Source: QKTW01 sp052161885
GTDB taxonomy: Bacteria; Bacteroidota; Bacteroidia; Chitinophagales; Chitinophagaceae
NCBI GenBank assembly: GCA_052161885.1
Contig: CP197396.1
Coordinates: 1,054,001-1,118,000, forward strand
Direction of reading: 5' to 3'
DNA length: 64,000 nt
Shown: positions 27,501-36,300 of the stretch, in pieces
How the letters are laid out: every line of letters begins with the position of its first letter
How positions within the stretch are numbered: the stretch's first letter is position 1
The notes under the pieces: model-generated
Databases searched by the model: none
The model's input: only the letters and a program-made list of their open reading frames with translations
Told to the model about the DNA's origin: nothing
Translations under genes and position numbers: made by a program

Positions 27501-28215
27501 TGCTACCGCTGCATTCATCATCTACAGAAATTCGCCTTACCTCATGAAATTGGTATATGTACCCTTTATCATCAGTTATATCAAAAAAATTTCCGTTAAT
27601 ATTCCCCGTGCTTGTCTGAATTTTAAGCATGGAATATGGCATTGTATAAAACTGACCGGTTGCGGGATCTCTGAAAAATTTACCGTTGTGACCTAAAAAA
27701 TTAAAAGAATAAATATCTGGCTCAAGGTCTTTAGGTGGTGCAAGGGGGGAAAATAACTGATTAAACGGATAATACCCTGATGTTAGATAGAACGCAGCAG
27801 GATAACCAGTACTTAATGTTGTTATATAAGTGTACATATCATTATACCCCGAACCCGACCATTCATCCGGCAGTCCAACTACTGTACGACTAATCATTCC
27901 GACTCCATTAAAATTCCAATTTGTCCCCGCGCAGGTTGCATGTTCATCGATTCTGATGCCCGAATGGTCATATGACAGCCCCACCGGGTAATCCAGTGAA
28001 ATCCCTTTTAACTTTACAAGGGGTACAGAAATATCAACTTGCCCGGAAGACAGGTTCAGATTGTAGTTGCCATAGGTCCCCAAGCTGGCGGCTTCCGGAT
28101 CCGGTGGAATAATGTTTAAGGAATAATCTTTAAGGTTCGCCTGCCCTATTGAATGTGCTGCCGCTAATAAAACAGCAGTAAGCACCAAAAAGCTTTTTCT
28201 CTTTATCCTGATCAT
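24553..28215 (-). CDS. Rhs-type exported protein A without toxin tip
   Basis: 1220 aa, signal peptide ending AHSIGQA. A paralogue of protein B: YGNYNLNLSSGQVDISVPLV and LDYPVGLSYDHSGIRIDEHA at the front, and the same jelly-roll module (about 1070-1170) and YYEYDGLGRLTLVRDQDGN ending. A distinctive cysteine-rich insert in the middle (CSYNLCDPPCSSGSCNHC, CFVKNTLSCSNC) is absent from B and may form disulphides or bind metal. It ends 35 bases before B and begins 15 bases after the beta-barrel gene, so all four form one operon. No toxin tip or immunity gene follows it. Confidence 0.86.
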   Translation of the reverse strand: MIRIKRKSFLVLTAVLLAAAHSIGQANLKDYSLNIIPPDPEAASLGTYGNYNLNLSSGQVDISVPLVKLKGISLDYPVGLSYDHSGIRIDEHATCAGTNWNFNGVGMISRTVVGLPDEWSGSGYNDMYTYITTLSTGYPAAFYLTSGYYPFNQLFSPLAPPKDLEPDIYSFNFLGHNGKFFRDPATGQFYTMPYSMLKIQTSTGNINGNFFDITDDKGYIYQFHEVRRISVDDECSGSSSAYDYAGQWYLTKIINPSGSTEFNFEYALSNVTTIQHENRAQNYLISETVYPGGCMADPSCTVNQGNYTVYPLMNTNYCINSVSYNGRLLTKITSPNEQLIISYGTRTDENYRISNIEHLSADNTSSVEKWYFYHGYYQHNATNNKLRLDSIALYNSMTRISAYTFDYNGNDVPPVLSKSQDYWGYNNGVANANMIPKVWWENQYLGSADRNPYETSAEKGILTKITYPTGGYDAFEYELNNYGRIGKSGSGTDLVNKPIWVDVAPINLTTHSYQASSANDPIAHSVTFTINDATVVHFTSHRRFCDIVPCSYNLCDPPCSSGSCNHCNPDNTCFVKNTLSCSNCTPAFTTQTLNSSPGGNQSWDLALNPGTYTFKTEIPSWNSGAEYNWESADISYKVISGYNKNVDCGGLRVKKITSFDQYSNTSAVRKFNYTDASDNTRSSGIITAEPTFVSHVTSAYSCYSPNCNVNTFKEPNVFDHMLTISQGNYERNYSDGQPVLYSRVLETIGDNGEGGIIEHKFSFYNDKTYHVFPYPGASPRSWRRGLPVETNYFTSNNTLVSSDVNQYTFEPTTNFHIIKGLKVGYLQTTSPVENDLTQVTTAPMDYTSEWMYLSQNTKTQYPLNGGTPITVQTNYYYDNPAHLQATRLKTTKSDGSIVTDYTKYPADYTISNPADPAAGAIYSMLQKNMHNYPVEEYLTNTANGSERITGAELNTYKQFSSGTNNAGQIALWQQYKLKLDAPRTYNASSPLSTVTSSGSFSIDNSYEKQLELGSYNINDKPLDATKIGNEHLAFIWMYNGLYPVAQASGAAQNQVAYTSFEATETGNWNYNAAAVSSSGGITGNKYYSLSSSALLAGPAVPFGNYVVSYWSKNGAPQVNGSGSTFTGATINGWTYHEHTLTNATTAVFSGSAQVDEVRLYPVGAQMKTLTYNPIVGVTSESDAAGHIRYYEYDGLGRLTLVRDQDGNIIKKVDYGIQQGE

Positions 28216-28230
28216 AAATATGGATTTATC

Positions 28231-29760
28231 TTATTTCTTACTTGTGGTTTCTACTCTTAAAACAATCGGACTTCTCAGCCCCTTCTCGCGCCACCAGATA
28301 TCATAGAGTACCTGCACTGCCCCGTTCCATTTGCTGTTCAATTTGTAGCTTTTGGCAAGGCCAATGAGTGCTGATTCATTATAGTATTGGGTACTATGTG
28401 GGGATGTTATGTTGCTTAATTCCGTAGGTGCGGCACTACTATTATTAAACACAGCCCGTTTATACGTCCTTTCGTAACCGGCATACAGGCCAATGCCATA
28501 AATGAAATCGTATTTCGCAAACGATCTTAATCCCACGCCCTCAAAGCTCAGGTGTATATGGTTCCAGTCCTGGCCGAGGCCAAAGTCTGCTGCGATACCT
28601 ATGCCATAAGTAAGTTTGGGTGTCTGTTTATACCCTGCCATACCCGCCAGTTGCAGCATAGCCGGAGTGCCGTCTGTAGTGGCTCTTGTGGTCTGCCAGT
28701 TGTAGCTCTTCTCTATCCGTTTCCAGAACGGAAGGCCGCGCATGGGATTTTTATTGAAGGGAGATTTGAGATTTGAGATGTTAGATTTGAGATGTGTGGC
28801 GGTATTCTTTGCATCTGTCACCTTATTCTGCCAGTCGCTTATTTGCGCACTCACCTGTTGCTGCACCTGAGAGAGGTTGCCGCCAAATTTTTGTTGCAGT
28901 GATTTGTTGAGTTGACTCTTTGTCTGGTAGCCCATCTGTTCCAGCGCATCGGCGCTCATACTGCCGTTCATTCCGCTGTTGGGATTGGTGCTTTGGGAAA
29001 GCTGCTGATCGAAGCCGGGTGTGCCTTGCAGGTATTCAAGGGCTTTTTCTTCTGCTTTGGATGGATCTTCTGCTACCTGCTTCCAGGTGTTCATCTTCGC
29101 CTTGCCATAGAATACTTCTTTCTCTATGCCGCTGAGGCCGGGTATATTACCGGTATTGCCTGTAAGATTTTTCAGGCTGTTGGTATGCCGGGTGATCAGC
29201 TCATTGATGTAGTTCTGGTAGTCTGTTTTCTGTTGCAGCTGCGCAATTTCGCTGCTGTAGCTGCTGAGTGCAGGGCTATTAAGGTTTGCTTTTGTCGCAT
29301 TGGTCTGTATAAAGGTTTGTACGCCTTTGAGCGAATCAAATACCGCATTTTTCCTGCGGCCTATTTTTGACAGTACGGTGGCACTATCTGCATGAAGCAG
29401 CTTGCCTATGGAATCGTAATTTACCTGCTGCGATTGCAGGCGTACATATGCAGCAGAGTCGGTCGCATTATCAGACCGGCGCAGCTTACGCATCAGCCGA
29501 TGCTCTTTCTTTTGCAGTTTATGCACCAGCCGTTCCTGCTGTCGTTGTATCCTTTTGCTGCATTTGTCAAGCGCATGGAGGTTTATTTCAATGTATCTTT
29601 TGCCCTGTGCCACAACCTGCTGCTCTTCGCCCGAACCTGCTGGTGCAGATTCCTGCGCGGATGCAGCAAACCCTGTTGCCACAAGCAGGCAACCGATAAG
29701 GATACGGGTATATTGCGATAATCTCAACAAGGGGTATCTGTGGGTATACAATATTTTCAC
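28231..29760 (-). CDS. Coiled-coil outer-membrane barrel protein leading the Rhs operon
   Basis: 509 aa from the GTG at 29760. Order: a signal peptide (IRILIGCLLVATGFAASAQ region), a basic coiled coil (about 55-175: KRIQRQQERLVHKLQKKEHR), a Gln/Ser-rich helical middle, then a C-terminal barrel-like domain (about 345-509; YGIGIAADFGLGQDWNHIHL). A TAnnTTTG box overlaps the GTG, so translation may really begin at a downstream TTG such as that of LLRLSQYTR. Being first in the operon, it may anchor or export the Rhs proteins at the outer membrane; that role is inferred. The stretch at 28755-28800 holds simple GAGATTTGAGAT repeats within the coding frame. Confidence 0.74.
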   Translation of the reverse strand: MKILYTHRYPLLRLSQYTRILIGCLLVATGFAASAQESAPAGSGEEQQVVAQGKRYIEINLHALDKCSKRIQRQQERLVHKLQKKEHRLMRKLRRSDNATDSAAYVRLQSQQVNYDSIGKLLHADSATVLSKIGRRKNAVFDSLKGVQTFIQTNATKANLNSPALSSYSSEIAQLQQKTDYQNYINELITRHTNSLKNLTGNTGNIPGLSGIEKEVFYGKAKMNTWKQVAEDPSKAEEKALEYLQGTPGFDQQLSQSTNPNSGMNGSMSADALEQMGYQTKSQLNKSLQQKFGGNLSQVQQQVSAQISDWQNKVTDAKNTATHLKSNISNLKSPFNKNPMRGLPFWKRIEKSYNWQTTRATTDGTPAMLQLAGMAGYKQTPKLTYGIGIAADFGLGQDWNHIHLSFEGVGLRSFAKYDFIYGIGLYAGYERTYKRAVFNNSSAAPTELSNITSPHSTQYYNESALIGLAKSYKLNSKWNGAVQVLYDIWWREKGLRSPIVLRVETTSKK

Positions 29761-29857
29761 AAACGTATTTAAACTTCAATATATTTTTCGACCCATCTGA
29801 CGAATGGATGCTTTCGTCCGACGAATAACACCTGTCATCCGACGAATGGAAAGACAA
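29753..29857 (-). promoter_or_regulatory. Rhs operon promoter with three 21-bp-spaced operator boxes
   Basis: On the minus strand TACGTTTG (29767-29760) fits the TAnnTTTG box. Upstream are three copies of the box GACGAAT (plus-strand reading) at 29799, 29820 and 29841, each 21 bases apart and preceded by TCY. Two-turn spacing of direct repeats is the geometry of LytTR-family sites. The nearest box falls close to the -33 position, suited to an activator. Confidence 0.62.
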
Positions 29858-30399
29858 AATAACAACTTATACTTGCAGCCTATCTGCAGGTATTAAAAAC
29901 AACAATATTTCTCTAAAAGGAAATCCAGGGATATACAGGTAACATTACAGGTAATCGATACCTGCCAGGTCTATTTCATAAAATGACAAGCGATAGTTGG
30001 TGCAGTAGTTAATGGTTTGTTAAACAAAAATAATAAAACTCTTTTTATAAAAACAAGCAGGCAGTTCTATTTTTTCCGGAATACCTGCTTTTTACAAATA
30101 AATGAATCTTCTCTCTCACGGTGTCTTATATCATACCTTTCTCCTCCTATTTTTTTCTACCCGGTAAAAGTCCGTATTTACACCCGAGCTATCCCCCACG
30201 CTTTTCTGAAACCTTTCCCACATTTTTTAGCGGGATTGCATTTTTCCCGTTTCTGTACCCTGCAGCGAATTAATCAACAAAGTTTGTAAAATAAAATAAC
30301 CCGTTATAAAACGGGTTACAACCTGCTTAAGTGGCCTCAATTGTACTTCTGCAGATACCATTGCCTGAATAATCCTGTACTCTCACAGCATCCATTTTA
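29858..30399. other. Long intergenic region
   Basis: No convincing gene. It contains a perfect dyad CAGGTA-ATCGA-TACCTG (29948-29964) next to a second ACAGGTAA, a weak AAGCAGG/CCTGCTT hairpin (30055-30090), and the terminator at 30297. AT-rich. Confidence 0.55.
30297..30318 (-). terminator. Hairpin terminator
   Basis: TAACCCGTT, loop ATAA, AACGGGTTA, followed on the minus strand by ATTTTAT. Suited to end the transcript of the 96-aa gene at 30400. Confidence 0.7.
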
Positions 30400-30690
30400 T
30401 CACACTTCCCTCACCACCAGCTCCCCTTCCAGCTTACACAGCCACTCGTACCAAAACTGCAGCACGCCTACATGCACCGGGCCGTCGTGCATTGCTTCAT
30501 ATTCGCTGTGCTGTACATAATTCATTGCAATCTGCGCCAGGCAATCTTTAAGGAACGGGATAGCATACGCATCGAAAACATCATAGAAATAAGCGGTGGC
30601 ATCTGGCAGGTGGTATTTTATTCCGCCCCATGCAAAGGATACGGGCTGCGGACGGGCTTCTGCAGGCTGTTGTGATTCTGTAGCTTTCAT
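30400..30690 (-). CDS. Hypothetical 96-aa protein
   Basis: A Pro/Gln-rich front (residues 1-16), then a compact domain with many aromatics: FAWGGIKYHLPDATAYFYDV, LQFWYEWLCKLEGELVV. No known family and no signal peptide. Divergent from the XRE regulator at 30880 with a shared AT-rich gap, so it may be that regulator's target. A hairpin terminator follows. Confidence 0.6.
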   Translation of the reverse strand: MKATESQQPAEARPQPVSFAWGGIKYHLPDATAYFYDVFDAYAIPFLKDCLAQIAMNYVQHSEYEAMHDGPVHVGVLQFWYEWLCKLEGELVVREV

Positions 30691-30865
30691 AATTTTTCTT
30701 TCTTTAAGGGTGGTTAAAAATTTGTTTGTACTGCAAAGAACTTACGTGGCATTATTCTATGCTATCCGCTATGCGGTACGTTATGCCATTGCGGCGGGAT
30801 AATTTATACGCAGCAAGGGATAAATTATCCTCCGTGTATTATATATATTAGCAACGTTCATTACT

Positions 30866-30873
30866 TATATTTG
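30866..30873 (+). promoter_or_regulatory. TAnnTTTG -7 element of the XRE gene
   Basis: TATATTTG. The ATG at 30880 is only seven bases beyond, so the transcript would be leaderless or nearly so, and the TTG at 30871 cannot be the start. Confidence 0.65.
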
Positions 30874-30879
30874 CAGCAT

Positions 30880-31323
30880 ATGAAAACGGCAGAAAAAGTA
30901 CACCACGGCAGAAACGTAAAGCGGTTTCGTGAAATGATGGGACTGAAGCAGGAAGGGCTGGCATATGAGCTGGGCGACGACTGGAACCAGAAAAAAATAT
31001 CGCTGCTGGAGGCGAAGGAAGAGATTGATGATGCTACGCTGGAGCTGGTGGGCAAGGCGCTGAAAGTGCCTGCCGATGTGCTGCGGAATTTTACGGAAGA
31101 AGCAACTTACCAGATTCTTTCCAATACATTTGAAGCCGGTAGTAATGCTGTTAATAATGCTACTTACCATGAATGTACATTCTCTTTCAATCCGCTTGAA
31201 AAACTGATGGAAGCTATAGAAGCTAACCGCACGCTAGTAGATGAGAATAAGCAACTCTATGAGCGGCTGCTGAAAGCAGAACAGGAAAAGGTGGAGATAC
31301 TGAAACGTATGATGAATCAGTAG
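30880..31323 (+). CDS. XRE-family regulator with C-terminal coiled coil
   Basis: 147 aa. Helix-turn-helix in the front half (about 10-65): VKRFREMMGLKQEGLAYELG, KKISLLEAKEEIDDATLELV, then KALKVPADVLRNF. The tail (about 110-147) is a coiled coil (ANRTLVDENKQLYERLLKAE) that probably dimerises the protein. The DDW before QKK is unusual in the recognition-helix region. It likely controls itself or the divergent 96-aa gene. The basis for both is position alone. Confidence 0.9.
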   Translation: MKTAEKVHHGRNVKRFREMMGLKQEGLAYELGDDWNQKKISLLEAKEEIDDATLELVGKALKVPADVLRNFTEEATYQILSNTFEAGSNAVNNATYHECTFSFNPLEKLMEAIEANRTLVDENKQLYERLLKAEQEKVEILKRMMNQ

Positions 31324-31370
31324 GTAGATATGAGATGTGAGATGTGAGCGTCTCAAATGATGTTTATATA

Positions 31371-31408
31371 AAACAAGCGCCGGTGGGTTTTCCTGCCGGC
31401 GCTTGTTT
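31371..31408 (+). terminator. Hairpin terminator after the XRE gene
   Basis: AAACAAGCGCCGG, loop of 12, CCGGCGCTTGTTT: a 13-bp perfect stem. Confidence 0.8.
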
Positions 31409-31472
31409 GCTATATGCCCACTGGTGTATAGTAATATCGTTGCTGTTCAAAAGAATGCTGCTTCCCTCGGGT

Positions 31473-31533
31473 GCAGCATGACGGTTCCATTTTGTTGTTT
31501 CGTCATCCTGCCGCAGTGTAACGGAGAGCAGGA
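31473..31533. repeat. REP-like palindromic element
   Basis: GCAGCATGACG (31473) and CGTCATCCTGC (31501) form a near-perfect inverted pair. A second pair, TCCTGC/GCAGGA (31506 and 31528), is interleaved with it, so alternative folds are possible. It lies between converging genes and looks like a small dispersed repeat. Confidence 0.5.
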
Positions 31534-31610
31534 TCTTTCGACGCGGAGACGATCATTCAGTAACGCAAGTATTGGAAAAGGTGTATGGTTAAAGCAGGGT
31601 TTAGAGTGCA

Positions 31611-32360
31611 TTATACTGCTACTTTTACAATGGCCAGCGTATTATAAGCACCGTTGTTAAGTGCGTAAGGCATGCCATTGATCTCCTGGTAAAAAGAGAG
31701 GCCGAGTACAAGCAGCACTGGTGCGGCAATGCCTGCACCGAAGCTGGCCGTAAGTGTAACGGGCGCTGTACCCACATGATTGAGCGGCAGTATGCCGGAG
31801 GTGCTTACCTGCACTGCAGCCGTGAAAGCTGCAAAGTCTGCCGCCACAGCCGCTGCCTGCAGCTGATAATGCGTGGCGCCTGCCGGTGCAGCAATAGCAT
31901 CTGCGGGTACAAAGGCCGGAATATCTGCCTCCACAATACCTATGGCGCGGTTTACAGATGTACTGTACTGCACCGCAAAGCTGCTGTGAAAAGGGGCTGC
32001 GCTGTTGAACTCAAAACCTTCAAGCAATGCAGCATTGCCGGTGGCTACGGTGCGCTGTCCACGCGGACTGGTGGCATCAGCCTGCAGCACCAGCATAAGC
32101 CTTTTTACCAGCCGGTTCGTAGCCCGTGTATCTGCCTTGGTACGTACACTGCTCAGCGCCTGGAACAGGAAGCTGCCTGTCTTAACTGCATTGCCAAATT
32201 CGCGATTGTTTTCCCGTGTGCGGGCAAAGGCCGGATCTGTAGCTATGCGCTTTGCGCCGATACTGGTCTTCTGCCGTACAATAATGCCATTTGCTGTTTT
32301 TGCAAAGGTGATGTTCCCTACTGTTCCTTCAATAGGAAGGATTCCATTTAATTTTCCCAT
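31611..32360 (-). CDS. Conserved Bacteroidota hypothetical protein (MGKLNGILPIEGTVGN type)
   Basis: 249 aa. The start MGKLNGILPIEGTVGNITF is one I associate with a recurring uncharacterised Bacteroidota family. The front is basic (RTRENNREFGNAVK, TRATNRLVKRLMLV). The rest is Ala/Val-rich, with no signal peptide or enzyme motif. The pattern of a structural or assembly protein is possible but unproven. Codon use matches the neighbours. Confidence 0.68.
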   Translation of the reverse strand: MGKLNGILPIEGTVGNITFAKTANGIIVRQKTSIGAKRIATDPAFARTRENNREFGNAVKTGSFLFQALSSVRTKADTRATNRLVKRLMLVLQADATSPRGQRTVATGNAALLEGFEFNSAAPFHSSFAVQYSTSVNRAIGIVEADIPAFVPADAIAAPAGATHYQLQAAAVAADFAAFTAAVQVSTSGILPLNHVGTAPVTLTASFGAGIAAPVLLVLGLSFYQEINGMPYALNNGAYNTLAIVKVAV

Positions 32361-32684
32361 GGTTTATAGTTTTTCTAATCAGGGTTGTGAAAAAATAGCG
32401 GCTTGCCGCAGATGCTGCAGTTCCCGTTCTTGCCGTGCACTGCAAAACGAGACATGCACACCGACAGTTGCCGGTACAAATATGAAAATGATAAATGCAG
32501 TCTATGTGCAAATGAAGAGGAATCTCACAGAAATTTCCAGGCACGGCTTCCTGCGGCTTTACCCCGGCTCTGGAGCGAAGTAACAGCGAAGTAACAGTGA
32601 AGTATGAATAAAGTGTTTTTTTCGTTTTACCGTTATATTTTTACAGTGGCGTATGCTATACCTACACCAGCGCATAAAAGCAAT
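32361..32684. other. Intergenic region with divergent promoters
   Basis: About 324 bases between the 249-aa gene and the response regulator. No coding or hairpin structure stands out. A longer open frame upstream of 32685 lacks family resemblance. Confidence 0.45.
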
Positions 32685-33296
32685 ATGGCAATTAATATCC
32701 TGCTTGCAGACGATCACAGCATTATTATGGACGGGTTAAAATCGCTGATCGCCGGTTCCGTTCCGGAGGCCTGTATTGCACAGGTTAGTGATATGGATGC
32801 TGTGCTCGCACACCTGGTGCACACAGAAACGCAATTGGTTGTCTGCGATATTAATATGCCCGGTGCGAATCATTTCGGTATCGTGAAAATGATAAAATCC
32901 GTTCAGCCGCAAACAAAGCTCCTGATATTAAGTGCATACAATCCGGAACTCTATGCACATCGCTACCTGCAGGAAGGAGCGGATGCATACCTGAGTAAAA
33001 ATGCACCCACTTCTGAGATAAGGGATACTATCCGGGGCCTTTTATACAATACCTATGACGCTGAAAGCATCCAGTCTTCCGGTCATACAATTGCTGTATC
33101 ACCGCTGAAGGCGTTATCTAACCGGGAGCTGGAAGTTGCCCAATTACTGATAACAGGAAACGGCATCCTGGAAATTGCCAACCTGCTGCAGGTACATGTT
33201 AACACAGTGAGCACTTACAAAACCAGGATTTTTGAAAAAATAAATATTGCCAGCATTCCCGAACTGATCACTGTCTTCCGCAATTATGCCAACTAA
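32685..33296 (+). CDS. LuxR/NarL-family response regulator
   Basis: 203 aa from the ATG at 32685; an upstream ATG at 32604 adds 27 residues with no role in the fold. Receiver domain with acidic pair ADDH, phosphoacceptor Asp55 in VVCDINMPG, and Lys105 in AYLSKNAP. A LuxR helix-turn-helix follows at about 142-190 (LSNRELEVAQLLITGNGILE, VHVNTVSTYKTRIFEKI). The partner kinase probably is the convergent gene 13 bases away. Confidence 0.93.
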   Translation: MAINILLADDHSIIMDGLKSLIAGSVPEACIAQVSDMDAVLAHLVHTETQLVVCDINMPGANHFGIVKMIKSVQPQTKLLILSAYNPELYAHRYLQEGADAYLSKNAPTSEIRDTIRGLLYNTYDAESIQSSGHTIAVSPLKALSNRELEVAQLLITGNGILEIANLLQVHVNTVSTYKTRIFEKINIASIPELITVFRNYAN

Positions 33297-33309
33297 GCCG
33301 GATAGTTTT

Positions 33310-36300
33310 TTATTTAAGCTGATGCTGTGGAATGGTCAGCCGGAAAGTTGTTCCTTTTCCTTTGCTGGCTGAAACCGTTATCTCCAGCTTCAGCAAATGG
33401 ATGATTTCTTTTATTATCAGGAAGCCAAACCCGCCCGGCCTGTGGTTATCTCCCTGCTGCTCCCTGAAATAATTGTTCCAGGCATGGACGTCTGCCGGTG
33501 TCATGCCCTTACCGTTGTCGCTGACGCTTAGCAATACATTGCCGTTTTCTACGGTTGTGCTGATGACAATCTTCCCGTTCTCCGTATGTTTAACCGCATT
33601 GTCAATAAGGTTGTGCAGGATAATGTTGATCAATGATTCATTCTGATGGATGAACAGATCGGGTGCCACCTGGTTTTCTATAACATTATTACGGCCTGCT
33701 GCTGCTATAGCAAAAAGCGCGGCTTTCCGGGCTGTAAGTTGGTACATGCTGAAGCTGGTGACAGATACATTTTTTGAAAGCCTTGAACGCATATACAGAC
33801 CCAGGTTCTGCACTACTTCATATATCCTGTTTGCCCCCTGCTGTATATGTTCTATATCCGTACGTACAGCGGTATTATTCTCATCCGTTTTCTTCAATAC
33901 ATCTCCTGTAAAAATGGTCAGGTATTTCAACGGTGTGGTGATGTCATGAGTAATGTTTTCGTTGAGCATGCGCTGAAACTGCAATTGCTCGCCCAGCCTG
34001 TTCTCAGAACGTTCCAGGTCATGGATAATATTTTTCAGATCATGCGTACGGTGCTCAACAGTTGCCTCCAGTAATCTGTTACGCTTTTTCCAGTAGCGGA
34101 CGCGCATACGTGTAATCAGCCAAACCAGTAATATGAGTCCGGCCAGGGCAGAAAAAAAGAACCACGGGGTTTGCCACCACGCCGGGGGAACGTAAATCAC
34201 CAGCAGGCAACCTGTATAACTGTTCCGGTCAAATCCTGTTCTTTTCCGGATAAAGATCTTATTATTTCCGGAAGGCAGTGATGTAAAAGTTACAACACTG
34301 TTGTACGCGCTGATCCAGTCGGTATCGTTATTCAGCCTGAACTCATATTTCAGGTTGGCCGGATTGCCCATATATGCAGAAACCGGGGTGATGCGAAGTG
34401 TTCTGAAATCCCTGTTCAATGCAACCCGTCCGGCATCCGTGTTTACTTCTTTACCATCTACTTCCAGTTTGTCGATGATCACTTTGCTATCGGGCAGCTC
34501 CGCTTTTACAGCAGACGGCCTGAAAAAAACAACGCCGTTCAGCGACGACAGACTGAAATAGCCATTGGCCAGCCTGGCGCCTACGTACTGGCTGCCACCA
34601 TTAAATTCGTTGGTGAGGAACCCTGATTCTTTGCTGTAATAAAACAAAAATGGCTCTTCCTTTTTCCCGGACGCATGGGCATAAGCCAGCAGATCTGCCC
34701 GCCGGGCCTGGTAAATGCCGTGATTGGTACTGATCCAGAAAAAGCCCTGCGCGTCTTCCAGTATTTTATGTACTGTTTTTAAATGCGGATAGCTTTGCAT
34801 CGGAAAATGGGTTAATCCTTTTTCCTGCCACAGGAACAGACCGTCTTCATAAGTACATATCCATACTTCTCCCTGCCGGGGGATATACAGCCCTCTCACC
34901 ATTTTATCTGCCAGGCCGGCGATGGTGTCTATATGGTGCGTATTGATGTTCAGGCGTAACAGATTCCCCGTAGTAGCCAGCCACAATACATGGTCGCTCT
35001 CCTGCTCCATACTTATAATACGCTCCCGTATGGGCAGGAACAATTCCGGCTCCGGCTGCGATACATATGGATCCAGTACGTACAGCCCGTGTCCCCAGGT
35101 ATCTATCCAGACACGGCCGTCCCTGGTTTCCGCCAGCGTCATAGGCGACACACAATTCCACTCTTTTTTTCGCTTGGCTGCAAGCGCGTCAAACAAGTAA
35201 AGCTTGTCTGGACCACAGACCCATATATTACCGTCGTGCGACCGGAAAATCGGTTTCATCTGGTGCGCATGTTCATTATCGTAGCCCGGAAGTTTTTTGT
35301 AAACCGGGAGCACAGCCGGATTGGTGCAGTATATGGTACCATTGCCGGTAAGTATGGTGCTGTCATTGAGTACTGCCTCATCATATACCACGTCGATCAT
35401 CGGGTAAGTATTTTTACCCTGGTAAACCGCTGTACGGAATTCCTTCCTGTCAAGGATATAAAGCCCCTCTGTATGGCTGCCCATAAAGATGCGCCGGTAA
35501 AGGCTGTCGTAATAGACACAGTAGATCTGATGCCGGATGAAGTCAAAACCGGAGAGCAGTAACCTGGTATTGACACTGCCGTCGCGGAGCTGCGAAACCT
35601 GGTACAGGCACTGATCGGTATAAAGAAATGTTTGCCCTGTAGCAGAATAGTTTTCGACAAAACAATTCCCGAGCATATACCGCGCAGGCAGTTTCAGAAA
35701 ATCTCCTTTTAATGCAACACGATGTATACCCTGAGGTGTGATGCGTTGCAATGTATCACCCAACAGTCTGTGCGCACCGCGATAAACAGCCTTTTCTGCG
35801 GGAAAGATCACATCCGTATTTTTAATAGACGGGAGACTTGTATAATTATAGGATTTTTTTTCTGTACACCAGATTACACCGTGCTGAAATGCTACCTGGG
35901 CGCCGAGGTCTTCATCGAGACGAAAGAACAGACTGTCATTTGCTTTAGGAGTATATCGTCCTTTGAGCGGCCTGAGCTGTGGTAGCTTTCGGACATTCGG
36001 CAAAGAAATTTCGTCATACGGCCGTGCAATTTTCTGCGCCTTCCCTCCAGCTATAAGCAGCAACTCCTCAGCATCAGATATGGCCAGTAATGTTTTTCCG
36101 TCCGGGCTGCGGCGGATGTCCAGCATCCTGCTCGTGCGTAGTCCCGTATTGCTTTTATCAAATTGTTTGAAGCCGGTTCCGTCAAACCGCAGCAAGCCCG
36201 ACTCCGTTGCCAGCCAGATAAAACCATAATCATCGGGTGCAATTGCTTTTACTGTGTTTTGGGGCAATCCGTTCTCGCTGGTGTAATGGCGAAGGCTATA

